In this document: positions 25,125 through 37,500 of the stretch, one piece after another
Numbering within the stretch: the stretch's first letter is position 1
Layout of the letters: each line of letters begins with the position of its first letter
Assembly (NCBI GenBank): GCA_902702965.1
Contig: CACRXP010000667.1
Location: 221,728-285,727, forward strand
DNA: 64,000 bases
Direction of reading: 5' to 3'
From: Spirometra erinaceieuropaei
Lineage: Eukaryota; Platyhelminthes; Cestoda; Diphyllobothriidea; Diphyllobothriidae
Translations under genes and position numbers: made by a program
The notes under the pieces: generated by a model
Told to the model about the DNA's origin: nothing
Database searches by the model: none
Seen by the model: only the letters and a program-made list of their open reading frames with translations

Positions 25125-26190
25125 TCATCTCGGGACTGGTAGACTCAGTTTGAATCTGTCCTTAACGATTTTGTACGTGGCATCTAAATCGATATGCCGG
25201 TTGCTGCATGCCTCATCTGAGTGCATTGCCTCCAGGAATTCGCGGCCTTTCCTTGTTTGGTAGGCGCCAACAATGCGAGTGTTTTCCCATGCGAATTGAT
25301 GCCCAGTGTCCAGTGTGTGCATGGCCACCTGGGATAGATGGTCGCGTGTCTTCAACGCTAACTGATGCTCATGTTTACGGGTTGAGACAGACTTCCCAGT
25401 TTGGTCACAACAAACGGCATCACAACTAGAACATGAAATTGTGTAGACAACACCTTTTCTTTCCAGATAGCCAACCCTGTTCTTAGGGTGTACAAGCTGT
25501 GTGCGTAAGGTAGTTGTCGGCTGGTGTGCTACGTGTATCTGGTACTTTTTCAATTGTCTTTCGACTAATTCAGATACATATTTGACGTATGGGAGAGTTC
25601 GCCATATGGTTAGTTTTGGTGCTTGAGCGGCCGTAGAACTTGGGAATACCTTTTTCCTTGAGTTGCTGGTGCCTCATGCATTGACATATAAAGTCATGCG
25701 GCTACCCATTTTGGGAGAACAGTTTGAAGAGGTATTTCATTTCTGCTTGATATCTTGTTTCATCAGAGCAGTGAGTTTTGGCTCGATTCAGAACGCTGTA
25801 GACTGTACTCCGTTTGTGAGAGACAGGGCGGTTACTCTCAAAGTATAGGATGACCTCCGAATACGCCTCTTTGCGATAAACGGATGTCTGAGGTGATCCA
25901 TCGGTTTTTCGACGTACAAGGACATTCAGGAATGGGAGTCGTCCATCGGCCTCTGTTCCGTAAGTAAATGTAATTGCTGGAAATATCGAGTTAATATTGG
26001 TATGGAGCAGATTCAACTGATCTTTCTTGGCGATGACAAAAGTCTCATCTACGTATCGCAGCCAAAGTTTTGGGTCGACTATGGAAAAGGCTACGTTCTC
26101 TAATTTCTGCAGTAATGCTTCTGCCAGGAAACCAGATATTGGTGATTGTCTTCGACTCAAATGCTCATTACCGTTTCGTTTCCGATTCTA
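25125..26190 (-). pseudogene. Penelope-like element, reverse transcriptase C-part plus GIY-YIG (minus)
   Basis: The first frame (25702-26160) covers the RT from the QSPISGFLAEALLQ motif through LRYVDETFVI, which is motif C with the usual YVDD read here as YVDE. It continues through the LPFLNVLV motif and the VYRKEAYS..VSHKRSTVYSV thumb region. After a broken linker (25554-25701), a second frame (25125-25553) holds the GIY-YIG nuclease: GVVYTISCSSCDAV, then CCDQTGKS where YIGQTGRS is expected, then STRKHEHQ. Order and spacing match Penelope-like retrotransposons. The catalytic Asp change in YVDE and the lost YIG tyrosine argue against activity. The N-terminal half of the RT is missing. The break lies next to a hammerhead-like unit of opposite orientation (26212-26372). 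It is the best-preserved PLE piece in the window. Confidence 0.85.
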
Positions 26191-26211
26191 AAAAGCGATG
26201 TGGCGGACACT

Positions 26212-26372
26212 TAATTCCATAGGTATGCAGCAGCATAGCGACTGCATGCTATAAATATTGCAGCCTCCTATTCGCCGACCACATGTATCTGTCACCGTCT
26301 CTGATGATGGGTTCGAGCGTGAATCCGAAACGCAAGACAAACAAGACTCTTGTTCCAGCGATTTCTTCGTCC
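26212..26372 (+). repeat. Promoter/hammerhead-like repeat unit, copy C (best core)
   Basis: TATAAATA (26250-26257), 43 nt, CTGATGA (26301-26307, perfect hammerhead box 1), a 6-bp GGGTTC/GAATCC hairpin, GAAA (26327-26330, box 2), 9 nt, then AACAAG at the AATAAA position. One extra U separates CUGAUGA from the hairpin stem, and I do not see a convincing stem III or cleavage triplet. It is therefore called hammerhead-like, not a proven ribozyme. The unit abuts the 5'-truncated PLE at 25125-26190 in inverted orientation. PLE terminal repeats with hammerheads are established knowledge. Confidence 0.7.
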
Positions 26373-28254
26373 CCTTAACACTTATTCTTCTCTCGGTCAG
26401 TGCTCCGACGGTATTTTCAAAGCCACCAATGAAGGACCGGAGTAGCAGCATTCCTTACACCGGCTAATTATGGAAACCAAATGATACGGTGCTGAGATCC
26501 GAGGATGCTTAAACGTGTTCAGTTATATCATTATAGGATACCGCTGCTGGTGCCATAGATTCAACAGAACACGCACTTGAAGATGATGGTATTTCGTTTC
26601 TTGCGGTGGATGCGACCGACATACTTTGGAATGCCAAGGCATTGGGTTAAACGACCAACTCCCGAACCTGCAGACCACTTAAACTTGCATCGAATAAATG
26701 CTAAACAGGTCGAGATATTGTCTACTGAGGAAGCCAAAGAAACAATTTTAATCTTTATTTTTTACTGCATGAAGAGAAAAAAAATGGGACTGTTGGCAGC
26801 AGCTGGTTCAAAGCCCCTTGGTTTCTTCAAAACCGACAGTAAACATATTGTGGACTTTAGAAAATTGTTTGGAATTTCAATCCACAAGTAAGCACTGATA
26901 AATACCCATTCTTATATTTAAACAAACTGTTGACTTCCCTTCCAAAAATTCGATAGCGTTTTCCGTCTATAAAGGGTTAGTGATCGTTCCTCTGCGAGGT
27001 ACTAAACAAAAGGCAGTTTACCGCAAAGTTGACTGAATGTCATACCCTTGTTAATTTTGTCCTATATTCTACTTGTTATATCACAGCATATTGCAGGCTA
27101 CGTCGTGCTGTTTAATTATTAAGTAAGGATAATGCTCTAGACTGCACAAGGCTTTTGAATGTATTCTCTGCTTGACATGGTAATGGATATGATAAGCTCT
27201 GTGCGCACTGACGAAGTTGGGCTTTATAGTCAGATAGTGTGAAAGGGTTTATTTCGGAGAGGTTTAATTTAAGGCAGTAAAGACGTTCATAACTTCAGCC
27301 AAACAGTGTATCTGGAGAGCAGAGTGATGTGACGTCTACGCAAAAAGCATTTACTAACAAAAAATGCACATCCATATCTACAACTTATTTACTGTGGTAA
27401 GTGGGTGCTTTTGAAGCCAAATCTGTCAGATCACCCGTTTACAAATGTTTCATTAAAATATTTTATAAGTTAAAGTTAAGAAAACGAGCGAAATCATTCT
27501 GCGCTATGGACTCTTGCTTGTGCCTACTATGGAAGAACTTGGAGTCGATCATAAGAGCAGCACACTTTCTCAGCGCCGGCGATGCGGCTGTTTGCATGGA
27601 CGTAGCATACCATTTGCGAAAATTTAGGGACGTGAATTCAAAATGAAAAAGAAGCCCATTTTCTGGTGTCTAGACAAAATTCCGCCTGTCATAAGCTATT
27701 GTCTGGGTGACGTCTATGAAACGAAGTGTTTAAGGACTGTTTGGCTGAATAACATGAAGCAAGGCTTTTATGGATTCGTTATATTTTTCTAACTTTGGTA
27801 AATGCTTTAAAAATTACCATAATTTAGTTTAGAAATTGGCATAACACAAAGGCATTCCACCGCATCCCTCATGAAGTTACTAAATTTAGTCAGTATGTTT
27901 TGTAGAATTCGCTTTAATCTTCCTTGTAAGCGGAATTGGGGCATTATATCCTCAGGTATGAAATGTGCGGTGAAACACATGGTCAAATTTAATGGTTTCT
28001 TATCTCACGCCGGTATTATATTTTGGTATGCTGTTTTTCTTAGAAGGCTGCGACACATATTTGCCCTTCCGAATTCATTTTGCTCTGTGAAATCTGTCAA
28101 AAATACCTTTTTAGTTATCTGTCTTAGAAACCGAGACGCCAGCAATTCGTACGATTATAAAATAGGAGTTCTTACATGCGCATACATTATCGCAAACAGT
28201 GGGGAATATGAAGGGCGCAGCTTGCTCCAGTATTATCGTACAGCAAAGTATCAA
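26373..28254. other. Unassigned; weak exon-like signal at about 26531-26650
   Basis: After an acceptor-like TATCATTATAG (ending about 26537), an acidic open stretch (IDSTEHALEDDGISFLAVDA..) runs to a stop near 26650. The overlapping frame 26577-26891 (104 codons) also has a TPEPADHLNLHRINAK segment. These have a coding flavour but no family is recognised and I cannot build a gene. The rest (26.9-28.2 kb) is AT-rich. The 131-codon frame 27871-28266 runs into the mariner fossil without a motif of its own. Confidence 0.35.
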
Positions 28255-29150
28255 ATCTGTTTGTGAAAATTTGTCCTGGAGAATTTGACATCTCCAGTTA
28301 GCCACGCGGTTGGCCAGAATCAAAAGTGGATATTGACGAACTGAAAGTCACCATTGAATTTTATCCACACCAACATGTACATGAACTGCCGTTGATGTTT
28401 AAGTTACCAGGCCAACCATGATTACTTATATAGCAGAAGTTGGTAAAGTAAGAAAGCATGATATGTAGGTTTCATAAAAAGTGAACGACAAGCAGAAATA
28501 ACAAATTTTGAAAGCCTTTTTGATGTTGTTTTCGCGTCGCATAAATGATTCTTTGCCTGGACCAAGTTGTAACTTGCAGTGAGAAACAGAGAGAAGTGGG
28601 ATGATCCTTAACGTTTAGGACGTTGTTTGAAAGATAGAAAACCATAAAAGCGCAACCTAAAGCGTAATATTGATCAAAAAAGTTAATTTTGAATGGTCGA
28701 CGGTCCGGTGCAGGTGTGATCCACTATGAGTCCATGAAACCTGGCTCATCGCTCATGAAAGACGTATGCCGCAGTCAGTTAAACCAATAAACTCAAAAAC
28801 GTGCAAAAACACAGCCCAGACTGGTCACTCGATAGACTCATTCCATTGCGCGACAGCGTTAAACAACACATCGCACAAAGGACGGTGACAAAATCAGGGA
28901 AGCTGAAGTTGGAGAGTCCCCACCATCCACCATACTCATCAGACCATGCCTCCGTCGACTATCCATTCGTCCGAAATTTAGATAAATTTTCCAGAGAACC
29001 TAAACGTGATTCCGACATAACTGTAAAAGAGGCCTTTCAAACTTTTATTGATTTCCGATCACACGGCTTTTAGCTCAGCGGATTTCACAAGCCATCGCTG
29101 AAATAGCAAAAGTATACTGACGATAGTGGCGGATATTTTGATGAATAAAA
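28255..29150 (+). pseudogene. mariner-type DNA transposase fossil, copy 2
   Basis: Pieces in different frames follow mariner transposase order. GEFDISS and KVDIDELK with PHQHVHELPLMFK (28.27-28.40 kb) match the N-terminal DNA-binding region, and GVIHYESMKPGS (about 28.71 kb) the catalytic core. An open frame (28801-29073) contains VKQHIAQRTV, then HHPPYSSDHASVDYPF, equivalent to HPPYSPDLAPSDYHLF, which carries the third catalytic Asp of the DD34D triad. Beyond the stop at 29073, an HKPSLK..QKYTDDSGGYFDE-like tail matches the mariner C-terminus. Frameshifts and stops show it is inactive. It is related to the 8 kb copy and has a better preserved C-terminus. Terminal repeats were not located. 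Confidence 0.8.
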
Positions 29151-29204
29151 CTATTCCGTGTGTTGATAAAACATTAGCAAATTGTTTCTCTGTAACTTCC
29201 GTAC

Positions 29205-29741
29205 TTGACGACCCAATATGTGTCCTGCTCTCAGTTCATTCTCAGACATAATGGCGGCCATCTGCTTTTACCCTGTACCCATTTAGTTATGGACGTCCAT
29301 ATTGCCCAAAACATATGTACATCCACCGTGACGCAGCTTTCGCCGTCCACAGGCAGGCACTTCAGACGGAACCATGAACCGTCACACTGCGAGTGGCAAC
29401 ATGAAAAAAAAACTAGAAAAACAACTGGCATGAAAAAATGTTTGATTGCAGCACAGAAGCGTGCGAACTCTCCAAGCCCGGACACCTGTTGCTGGGTGAT
29501 TCAGCACATCAAACCCTCAAAGTCCGACTTGTCAAGTCGGCTTCAGACTTGCAGGGTCCAAAAACAATGTTGCCGTGGTCCGACGAATAAAGTCCACGGA
29601 GGGCGGTCAATAAGGCTAGTGGGATATTTTTGCATCCAACTGGCAAGCTGCATTTTACTTTCCCCCGACATGGCTGCATATAACTTGCGAAGTCCCCTCA
29701 CGAACATTGACAACTTCCTAGTCCTGCCATTGCAACGCTAA
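29205..29741 (+). other. 178-codon open frame, unrecognised
   Basis: This is the longest unexplained frame in the first 40 kb. It is rich in Cys, His, Ser and Arg (for example HFRRNHEPSHCEWQHEKKTR) with no recognised domain, no signal peptide and no clear start context. An 84-codon frame lies opposite. It sits just after the mariner fossil. Balanced base composition alone could keep a frame open, and an old repeat is as likely as a gene. No function is proposed. Confidence 0.2.
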
Positions 29742-32264
29742 TTCACTTTCACAAAAAATGTGAAATTTGCATTTCTTTCCGCATCTCTCCAAAACTGTCA
29801 ATCGCGAATATGAAGTACCAGCTAGAGAATAAAAGCCCAAACAGCGTTAACTATGTCAAAATTTAAATGCCGAACGCATTAGGTTCGGACTTGTGTCAGA
29901 TTTTTTTGCCTTCAAATAATTAATGCTATTCATTATCTCTTTTCCCAACAATTAGTCGTAACCAGTGAAAATTCACACGGGCTGGAACTTAAGTTAACAT
30001 TTTGTTCTTCATGGATGTTTTTAGATAGATTTTTATTTAATTATTTTAAATAATAATCGCAACATTTTCACTGAAAATTAAAAAATGTAAACAGAGAATG
30101 ACACTTCCAACGAGCACACCAGTAGCCACTCTGCATTTTTACGTGTATAGCGCTTCCTGAGTGCTCTTGAGACATCTGACAAAAGGCATTCTCCGCTTGT
30201 AATTTTATTTTGCCCGCAGGTTCCCCTTTGGTATGCTATTGGTTATTTTCTATTTTTTACATGGGCAAAATAGCCATGAATGCAGCCGAGTAATTTGTTT
30301 TTATACAATTTACCGAAATTTTCCGCAGACAAGAAAATAGATGAGATAGTCGTGAGCTTGCTCCAAAATCTTTCAGTCAACTTAAATTTTTTTTTACATT
30401 TGGATAACTGGCGTGATGAACACCTGAACTGAAAGATCCTGCTGTCCAGCATCTATTTGGCGGCTGTCGCCAAAGCTTTATTAATTTAATAAATTAATAA
30501 TAATTATGTAGAATAGGGAAAACGTTCCATCAGTAGACACTTTTATAAGTCAACCTACAAGGAAAACATCGCAGCAAGTATCTAACTTTTACTAAAATTA
30601 GAGCAAACTTATCTTTCAAATATGTGCATCTGAAATGACCAGTGCACATATATGACAGAGTTTCGATTGACAGATGAATATAATAACTTTTTAAGATATT
30701 CTGAAACTGTAAAAAGTACGTCCTCTGTATTAAACAAAACCTTCCAAGACTTTACCCAGTGAGTTAACACCCTTACATTTGTGTTTCCTAGAGTTACCAT
30801 TTGGTTTTAAACACGGACGTGACGCGAGAATTTGTGTCTCATACTACCAGTTACCTAATGCTCACTTCAAGAAGGCACATATTACCATGGCATAACTTTG
30901 ACCATAACTGTTACGCCGACGTTTAACCTAATCCCAGATAGAACCCCCCAGACACAAGCCTAATCATAACCCTCATATCCCGACCCTAACATTAACTTCA
31001 ACCCACATTATGAACCCTTGGGACTTTTAAAATGGCCGCCCGTTTTCAAGCAATAAATATCACTCAAATACTATATATAATCTTTTACTTGCTAAAATAA
31101 TACTCATGTTCACCACGGATGGATTCGCAAGACCGAATCGAGTCAATAATCAACGATTTTTACAGCAAAAGCAAGCAGATCATAAAAACCCAAATAAGAA
31201 CTTAAAATCGCTCTTTACGCAATTGGGTTTGGACATTTTTGCCAATGTCCTCGATATATGCTCTCCAAAACAATATTCGTTTTTAAGTCCATCAAATTAT
31301 ACGGAAATTATTCGTCGATATAGCATTCTGTCGGATATCCAGGCATTTAATTTCTGCGACAATATAATTTCATACTGAAAGCCAGCTAATGATTTCTTTG
31401 TCGCTGTCTAATAGGACCGATATAGCAGTCAACATAGTGGAACAATAATTTTAAAAAATATTAACGAATATTTCTTTAATATAGAGGATTAAGGAAATTT
31501 CTAGTCGAGGATTGAGCTCAGCCAACTCGCCACGTCCATACGAAAGAAAGACGGAGCATTTGGAGTGATGAGTTTAGGAGAACGCGTGTTGGCATCTGCA
31601 TTGGACATGTGTCAAAACGATTGGCTGGTCTGACTAACACAGCACTCACACGGACAGGTGACTGCATGAGTCACGTCTTACTTCGGAGGCTTACTGGCGG
31701 TTGAACGTTGTGGCACCTCAGTCAGTCATCGATCATAGCGATTAAATCTTCCGGCCGATGAAACGTAATACGACAGGCACGTGTCCTTTCTGACAAGATT
31801 TGTTCCGATCGACGTCAGAATTTGATACCGCGGACTACGCAGAGGTGCAAATGGAACAACGAAGAGGATGTCTACTGTGGTGTTCCTGTGAAACCCTTTC
31901 GGCCGCAAATTATCTGACTGACAAAAGTGATGAATTCTACTACCGCGCCCCCAAAAATTTTGAACGAAATCCGAAAGTGTAATTTCCATCGAGACAGATT
32001 GTTTAAATTGCGTTTTACTACTCATTATCTTGCAGTATATTCTAAAAACATCTCATCCACATCGGGATTTCAGCTTCTAAATGCACTCCCTTATCGGGAA
32101 TCTGGAAAAACTGCTGTCGGTAAAATAAGTGGTATGGGGCTTTCTGTCGATGTTCTGTGACCTTATATATTCAAATATAACTTATAGAGCCCTCAGCCAA
32201 AAGAAAACATTTTATGCTTATCTAATAGAAACCTATATCGGCTTTAAACGTTACGGCAACGGTA
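29742..32264. other. AT-rich stretch with a CCCTAA-like patch
   Basis: Short frames only. At 30921-30994 there is a run of degenerate C-rich units (AACCTAATCCC, ATAACCCTCAT, GACCCTAACATTAAC) resembling decayed CCCTAA telomere-like repeats, opposite in strand to the TTAGGG tract at 13.9 kb. A 90-codon frame at 31106-31378 and GC-richer sequence at 31500-31760 are unassigned. Confidence 0.45.
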
Positions 32265-32640
32265 TAGAGAAGGACTCCAGTTGACTGTCAGTAGACTGGG
32301 GATCGTGCCGTATGTGATTTATGGTAAAGGGGGTTTTATGGGTGGGGCAGCACGCTGGAGAGTAAGCCGAAAAAATGAAAGAAGACACAGAAACTACCTG
32401 GAATTATGCGGAAATTCTTATCCTACGCTATTGTACAACAACGTAACTGACAGTAATAATTAAACAAAAACCAAAAAGTAAATTTCCCAAAATGTTGAAT
32501 TTTGACTTAAGGCGTGAGGTCGTGGGAAGTAATCGTTGCTGGCAGTGTAATGTTTGCAGCAGTCTGCAAACGTACGCCAAGATAAAACCCCATTTAACAC
32601 GATCCGCAGTCTACTGACAGTTAAGTGGAGTCCTTCTCTA
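32265..32640. mobile_element. 376-bp element with 43-bp terminal inverted repeats (MITE-like)
   Basis: The arms at 32265-32307 and 32598-32640 are both 43 nt and match as reverse complements at 40 of 43 positions (TAGAGAAGGACTCCA...CAGTAGACTG..GATCGTG). A weaker match (GGGGTTTTAT) continues just inside. The internal sequence has no transposase. Size and symmetry fit a miniature inverted-repeat transposable element. The frame at 32460-32774 (minus) overlaps one arm and is not a gene. I cannot define a target-site duplication. Confidence 0.65.
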
Positions 32641-33770
32641 GACGGGTAGTTAACACGGCAGTTTTTAGCGATTTTACCCGTTTTACCCGTTTTATTACAC
32701 CTGATGACTGTGTGTTTCTTTAATTTTACAATTCTTTGCAAATGCAGCTCCCATATCGTTAACCGGAAATACAAAGTTACCGCAGATAAGGCTCAAAATT
32801 ATTCGGAAAATAAAACCAACTCCGTTATATTTTAAAAACCCCTCCTTCCGATACCATATCTGAATATATGAATTGCTATCAAATAAGTAAAATCGGCATT
32901 TTGGTAAGGATTTACATATAATTTATTTGAATTTTCAAAGGCTTCGCAAAACACCGGCAAAAACGCGTGACACATAGGTAGTCATTTTTGCCCAGTGCGA
33001 ATTTTTCAAATGGCCGTTAAGATGTTCATTCAGTAGCCGAAATCGCGGTATAACTAAAATGGCTTGAAGTTATGTTGCATGGTAATCAATATTGCAACTC
33101 CAACTTAGTAATTTTTTTCCGATCTTATATGCGTTTCAGGATTACGGTTAACTCTTTGCGATATTAATTAATGAATGCAAGTAAAGTTGTAGAGCGTCCA
33201 CCTCACTCATTATTCCCACATCCACTCTATCCTGATTGCAGGAAATGTCAGGTGAGCTTGGGCACAGTGGGTGAGAAGACTAGAGAGACCCTAAAAGCCT
33301 GGCTGGTCTGCCAAACTCACACATGGGATCCACAAATCGTAGATAAACAAAACATTTATAGGAGCCCATTGGAAAATATTAGTTTCAGTCTGAAATTTAC
33401 TTCTATTTAACACGACACGAACTCGTCATTTGGTAGCATTCCAAACCACAACTATTAGCGATTAAATGCAATATCAAATTATGCCTTAAATCTCAAAGGA
33501 AGGAAACAGAGGCGTGATTCAAGCTGAACTGCCTCATTATTGCTACCCTCTCCGTTGTGCCAGCAGCTAACGCAAGTCAATTTCCTTAGGGATATTAGTA
33601 GGTGTAATCCCCTTCTGGCATTTGTAGCAGGCGGTTGCCTATCTCGATTATGTTAGAGGTACTACGAAAGCAATACCAAAATGGAGTCATTGAGGTCTGA
33701 TACTCGTCTTTGTTGTCCCATCGACTGCCCGCCTTCTAACCCATGAAGTTTGGCAAGATACGCTTACTGT
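32641..33770. other. AT-rich stretch without recognised genes
   Basis: Short frames only. The 79-codon frame at 33171-33410 has no recognised motif. Confidence 0.45.
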
Positions 33771-34500
33771 GGGTGGAACACCTCAAAAAAATGCCAACCG
33801 CAATTCCGAAACGCGTATTTGTTTCGAAAAGATTAATTAAGCAGGGTTGTAACACTGAGCATTGTACAGCGTAATTCTATGAAAATTAAATTAAGTCGGA
33901 ATGACGACGTTCAAAGATACTCCATTCCGGTTGCATGCAAAAATCCTACTCTGCAGAAAGTGACTACTTAGTTAACACGCATTTTTCTCATTTATTTTCG
34001 ATTTCTCTAAATATTCAATTATTTTTTATTGAAAGCGTGCATAAAATATGCATTATTTTGCTTATTCCGTAAAAATTACGTCTTGTTCCAATCTTCTCGT
34101 AGGAAGGGCATAATTCATTTTTAAAAACTTTTCCAATTTCCGCTGTTAAAGATTCAATTGTATTTTATGAAAAATATGCAGGAAAATATTCATTCTTTTG
34201 CTTGCTCGGTAGATAATTACGTCTTCTTTTAATTTGACAGTCGAAAGAAGGGTGTAATTTGATTTTATAAAACTTTTCCAATTCCCGAATAACTTTGAAC
34301 CCAACCTGCTTCACACTGGCGTTCAGTTTTTCCAAGCTACAAGTCGCATAATTTCTGCGTGCGTAAAACCATACATTTCTCCACGATATTAAAAGGAGAC
34401 CACATGATGTTTGTAAAATTTAGCAGTCAATTTGAACCATATTGTTTACCTAACAAGCCACATTGGTAAATCCATTTCACGGCTTTGAAAAATCTCACAA
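33771..34500 (+). repeat. Foldback/long-TIR element, left-arm copy with internal duplication
   Basis: It starts with a decayed end (GTGGGTGGAACACCTC) and then follows the family left arm: CGAAACGCGTATTTGTTTCG, TTGCATGCAAAAATCCTAC, and the TTCAATTAT..TTACGTCTT block. That block of about 135 nt is present twice in a row (from about 34014 and about 34151), each time ending in CTTTTCCAATT, whereas the copies at 18 and 39 kb have it once. The right arm is not clearly seen before 34.7 kb. Non-coding. Confidence 0.65.
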
Positions 34501-37500
34501 TTATAAACTGATTATGCCTCCCTTGGAGTAAATTGTAAGAAGAATTAGTGGAAATGCATAATACCTTCGCTATCATACCGTTGATTGTAAATTTTGCAGT
34601 CAGCAAGACGACCTGTATTTAAAAGCCGAAGATGCACGAGTATGTTGCACGATAACAAATACCATTATTCCACCAAAATAGTTCAGTCTAACTGAGATTA
34701 TATATCCTAATTTTAAATACCTTTTAACAAAATATTGCCAAATTATAAACGCTTGTTTTGCCATTTTCCAAATCTGAGCACTCCAAGGTGCCTAATCGGA
34801 GTACATTCGAGTAAAATCCACAGTCCGTTTACATAAACCGCAAACTATTCTACCCGTGCCAAGTCCAAGCAGTGTAATAACTCGGATACTAATCAGTTCT
34901 TCATATTTATCGACACACCCGAAGGACGGATTCCAGAGAAAGGTTGATAAAGCTCGGTTTACTGGGAAACTATAAGCAAGTAATGACTCTTAAGAGAGCG
35001 CTCAAACGATTGCGACATTAAGTAAGAACATCTGTTGTAAAAATGAGACAAACCTATTTCATTTGCTGTCAAATGGGGCAGAAAATGTGTCTTACGAGTA
35101 CCCGCACCTTCTGAGAGCCGCCATCTCTGTTTGTCTGAAAGTAACACCAAAAGTCAGAAAAAGTTGCCAAAAAAGAGGTAGCAGCACAGGCTGCGGGTGT
35201 TTTCTAAATGCAGTTCACTCCAAAATGCATATCAGATAAAACTAACAAACAACTAATGTAACGAATATTCGTACATGCTGTGACAACCGTTTGAACGTCT
35301 GCTGTTGGCCAGTTGCTTCAGCAGGCCGCAGTGCAGATTCACTGGGCCTAAACCGGAGTCCTTTCGGCTAAGGTTACATGTCAATCGGACTGCGCCAAGT
35401 CTGCGCGAGCACATGATTACTGTCGTACATGGGAGGGGTGTATTGGCACGTCTTCGCCGCCTAGACCCAACCCTATCACCAGGCGGTTAACAGACTCGGA
35501 CAGTGGACTGGTGCACGAGTAAAGAGTGAACGCAGCCACCACTGAGGAATACAGTCTTAAGACCCACTAGCGCACTCGTCATCCGACGCGCTTGAATCCA
35601 TCACATGCTAAAATTTGCGGTTGGAGTGGTTTTCAACTGAAGGTTCAGTTCGGTTGTTTTCAGGACCGAAAGTCAGGTGAGAAGGCCTCCATCCTGATGT
35701 GACTCTAATAGCACTCTCACTGATGTGAGATACGTGTCAGCCGGCGATAGATTGGCAGAGACTTCGAGAACCAGGTTTTGCATGACACATGTAGACAGGT
35801 CGTTTAGTTTTATCAGCCACCGCCCTAGAACACGCCTCTTACCGTCTTGACATTGTCTTTTCATTGAAAGAAGTCGAATGCTAGGAGGAGAGAGCAAGTT
35901 CGGCTCATTAGTAGTTAATTCGCGCACAAGTCACCGTCCTGTGTCCGCTCCGTGGAACACCTGGTAGGCATAGTAGCTGGCGACAGTTGAACATTCGTCG
36001 GGTGCAAAGCCGAAGCTAAAGTATCCGACAAGTGGACTTCTTACTGCTACAATTGTGTATTTCCTTCTACAATATAGTTCTAATCAAGATAGTGATGTTT
36101 GCGAAAACTATGTGGAGAAATAAAGAAGTAATACGCAGAAGTCTGATGCTATTAACCAGTAAGTTGGAATTACTTGTTTAAATGGATGCGCCCAATGGGG
36201 TCTCAGCAATACTGGCATCGCATAGCAAACGGAGGCGATCATGTATGGAAAGGTTAATGTAGGTACGTAATCGATAAACTTCCTCTTAAAAAGCAGTTAA
36301 ATTAATATGACTATAAAACAAATAGGAAAACGGACGGTGGCTTTGAATTCCAGGAAATGTTCAAGGAATTATTTTTATGATTGAATTTTGTCCACTGCTT
36401 AGACCTCATTTTGACGCAAGCAACCGCAATGTGCTAAAAATCTTTTTCCTATCAACCGCTAGTTTTAAACGCGGTGAAAATGTTATAAACATGAGCAACT
36501 TTTTCTCAAAAATACGCACTTTTGTACAGGCTTTAGTAATTTATTTTGTTAAAATGTCATAAGTACAGTTAATGCTCTTCTTCGAGCATTCTTTTGGTAG
36601 TGTTTTTTCGAAAAGCTGCCAGGAGAATTGCATTTCATTTTTCACCACAGCGATCGCGACAGTACCTCCTGTGGTGCATTCAAAAAATCAGACACATTGT
36701 AAACAGTGCAGCGCAGTGACACCAGACCATCGCTTACCGAAAGACTAAGGTAAATCTACACCCTTGCATTCATAAATCCTATATTAAGTTGAACGTTTTT
36801 GCATATTTTCTAAAACACAGCTAAAAAATATAAATGTTTCATCGCACATGTCTGTTGAGGAAAAAACTGGAATGTAACACTGCCTAAACCTTTGATTTTA
36901 TCAACGGGCTCAGATCCTACTTCATACTGCGGCTGATGGTCCTTAAAGAAGAAATCTAAAATCTTAAAAGCAAGGGAATTATTATCAACTAGTTTAAAGC
37001 CATCTAAAATTATCTCGATTAGGTGTACTTCCGAATTCCAAACTAGGGGAATGCCAGCTGATGTTAGAGTAAACCTTCGATAAAAAACACCAAAACTCCA
37101 TTTGGGTGTCTTTATAACTTATGTATTAAGTCCAATGCGCAGTCGTAAATGTCAGCCTAAATCGCGTCCGTTTGTTAAGCACATGTAGGCCTTTGTATGT
37201 TGAAATTACCTCCTTATATGAACCAAAGCGCCGTGTGTGCAGATAATTCTCGCTAGTGCAAATAAAACTAGCAGAAGCAACACCTGGATGACGCGCGAAT
37301 TCAAAATGTCAATGGCGGCTTTCCCTTTTTAGGGTGGGTCCGTGGAGTACTATATTAGTCGGCCGCATATGCCTGGCGAAAATTCCATCTTTGTCGCCTT
37401 AGCTTCTATACAGGCTACATATCTAATCCAGAAGTCAACATTTTTAAATAAAATCAAACAGCAAAAGGACAGCAAAAGATCGAGAACATCAGATGCTGCA

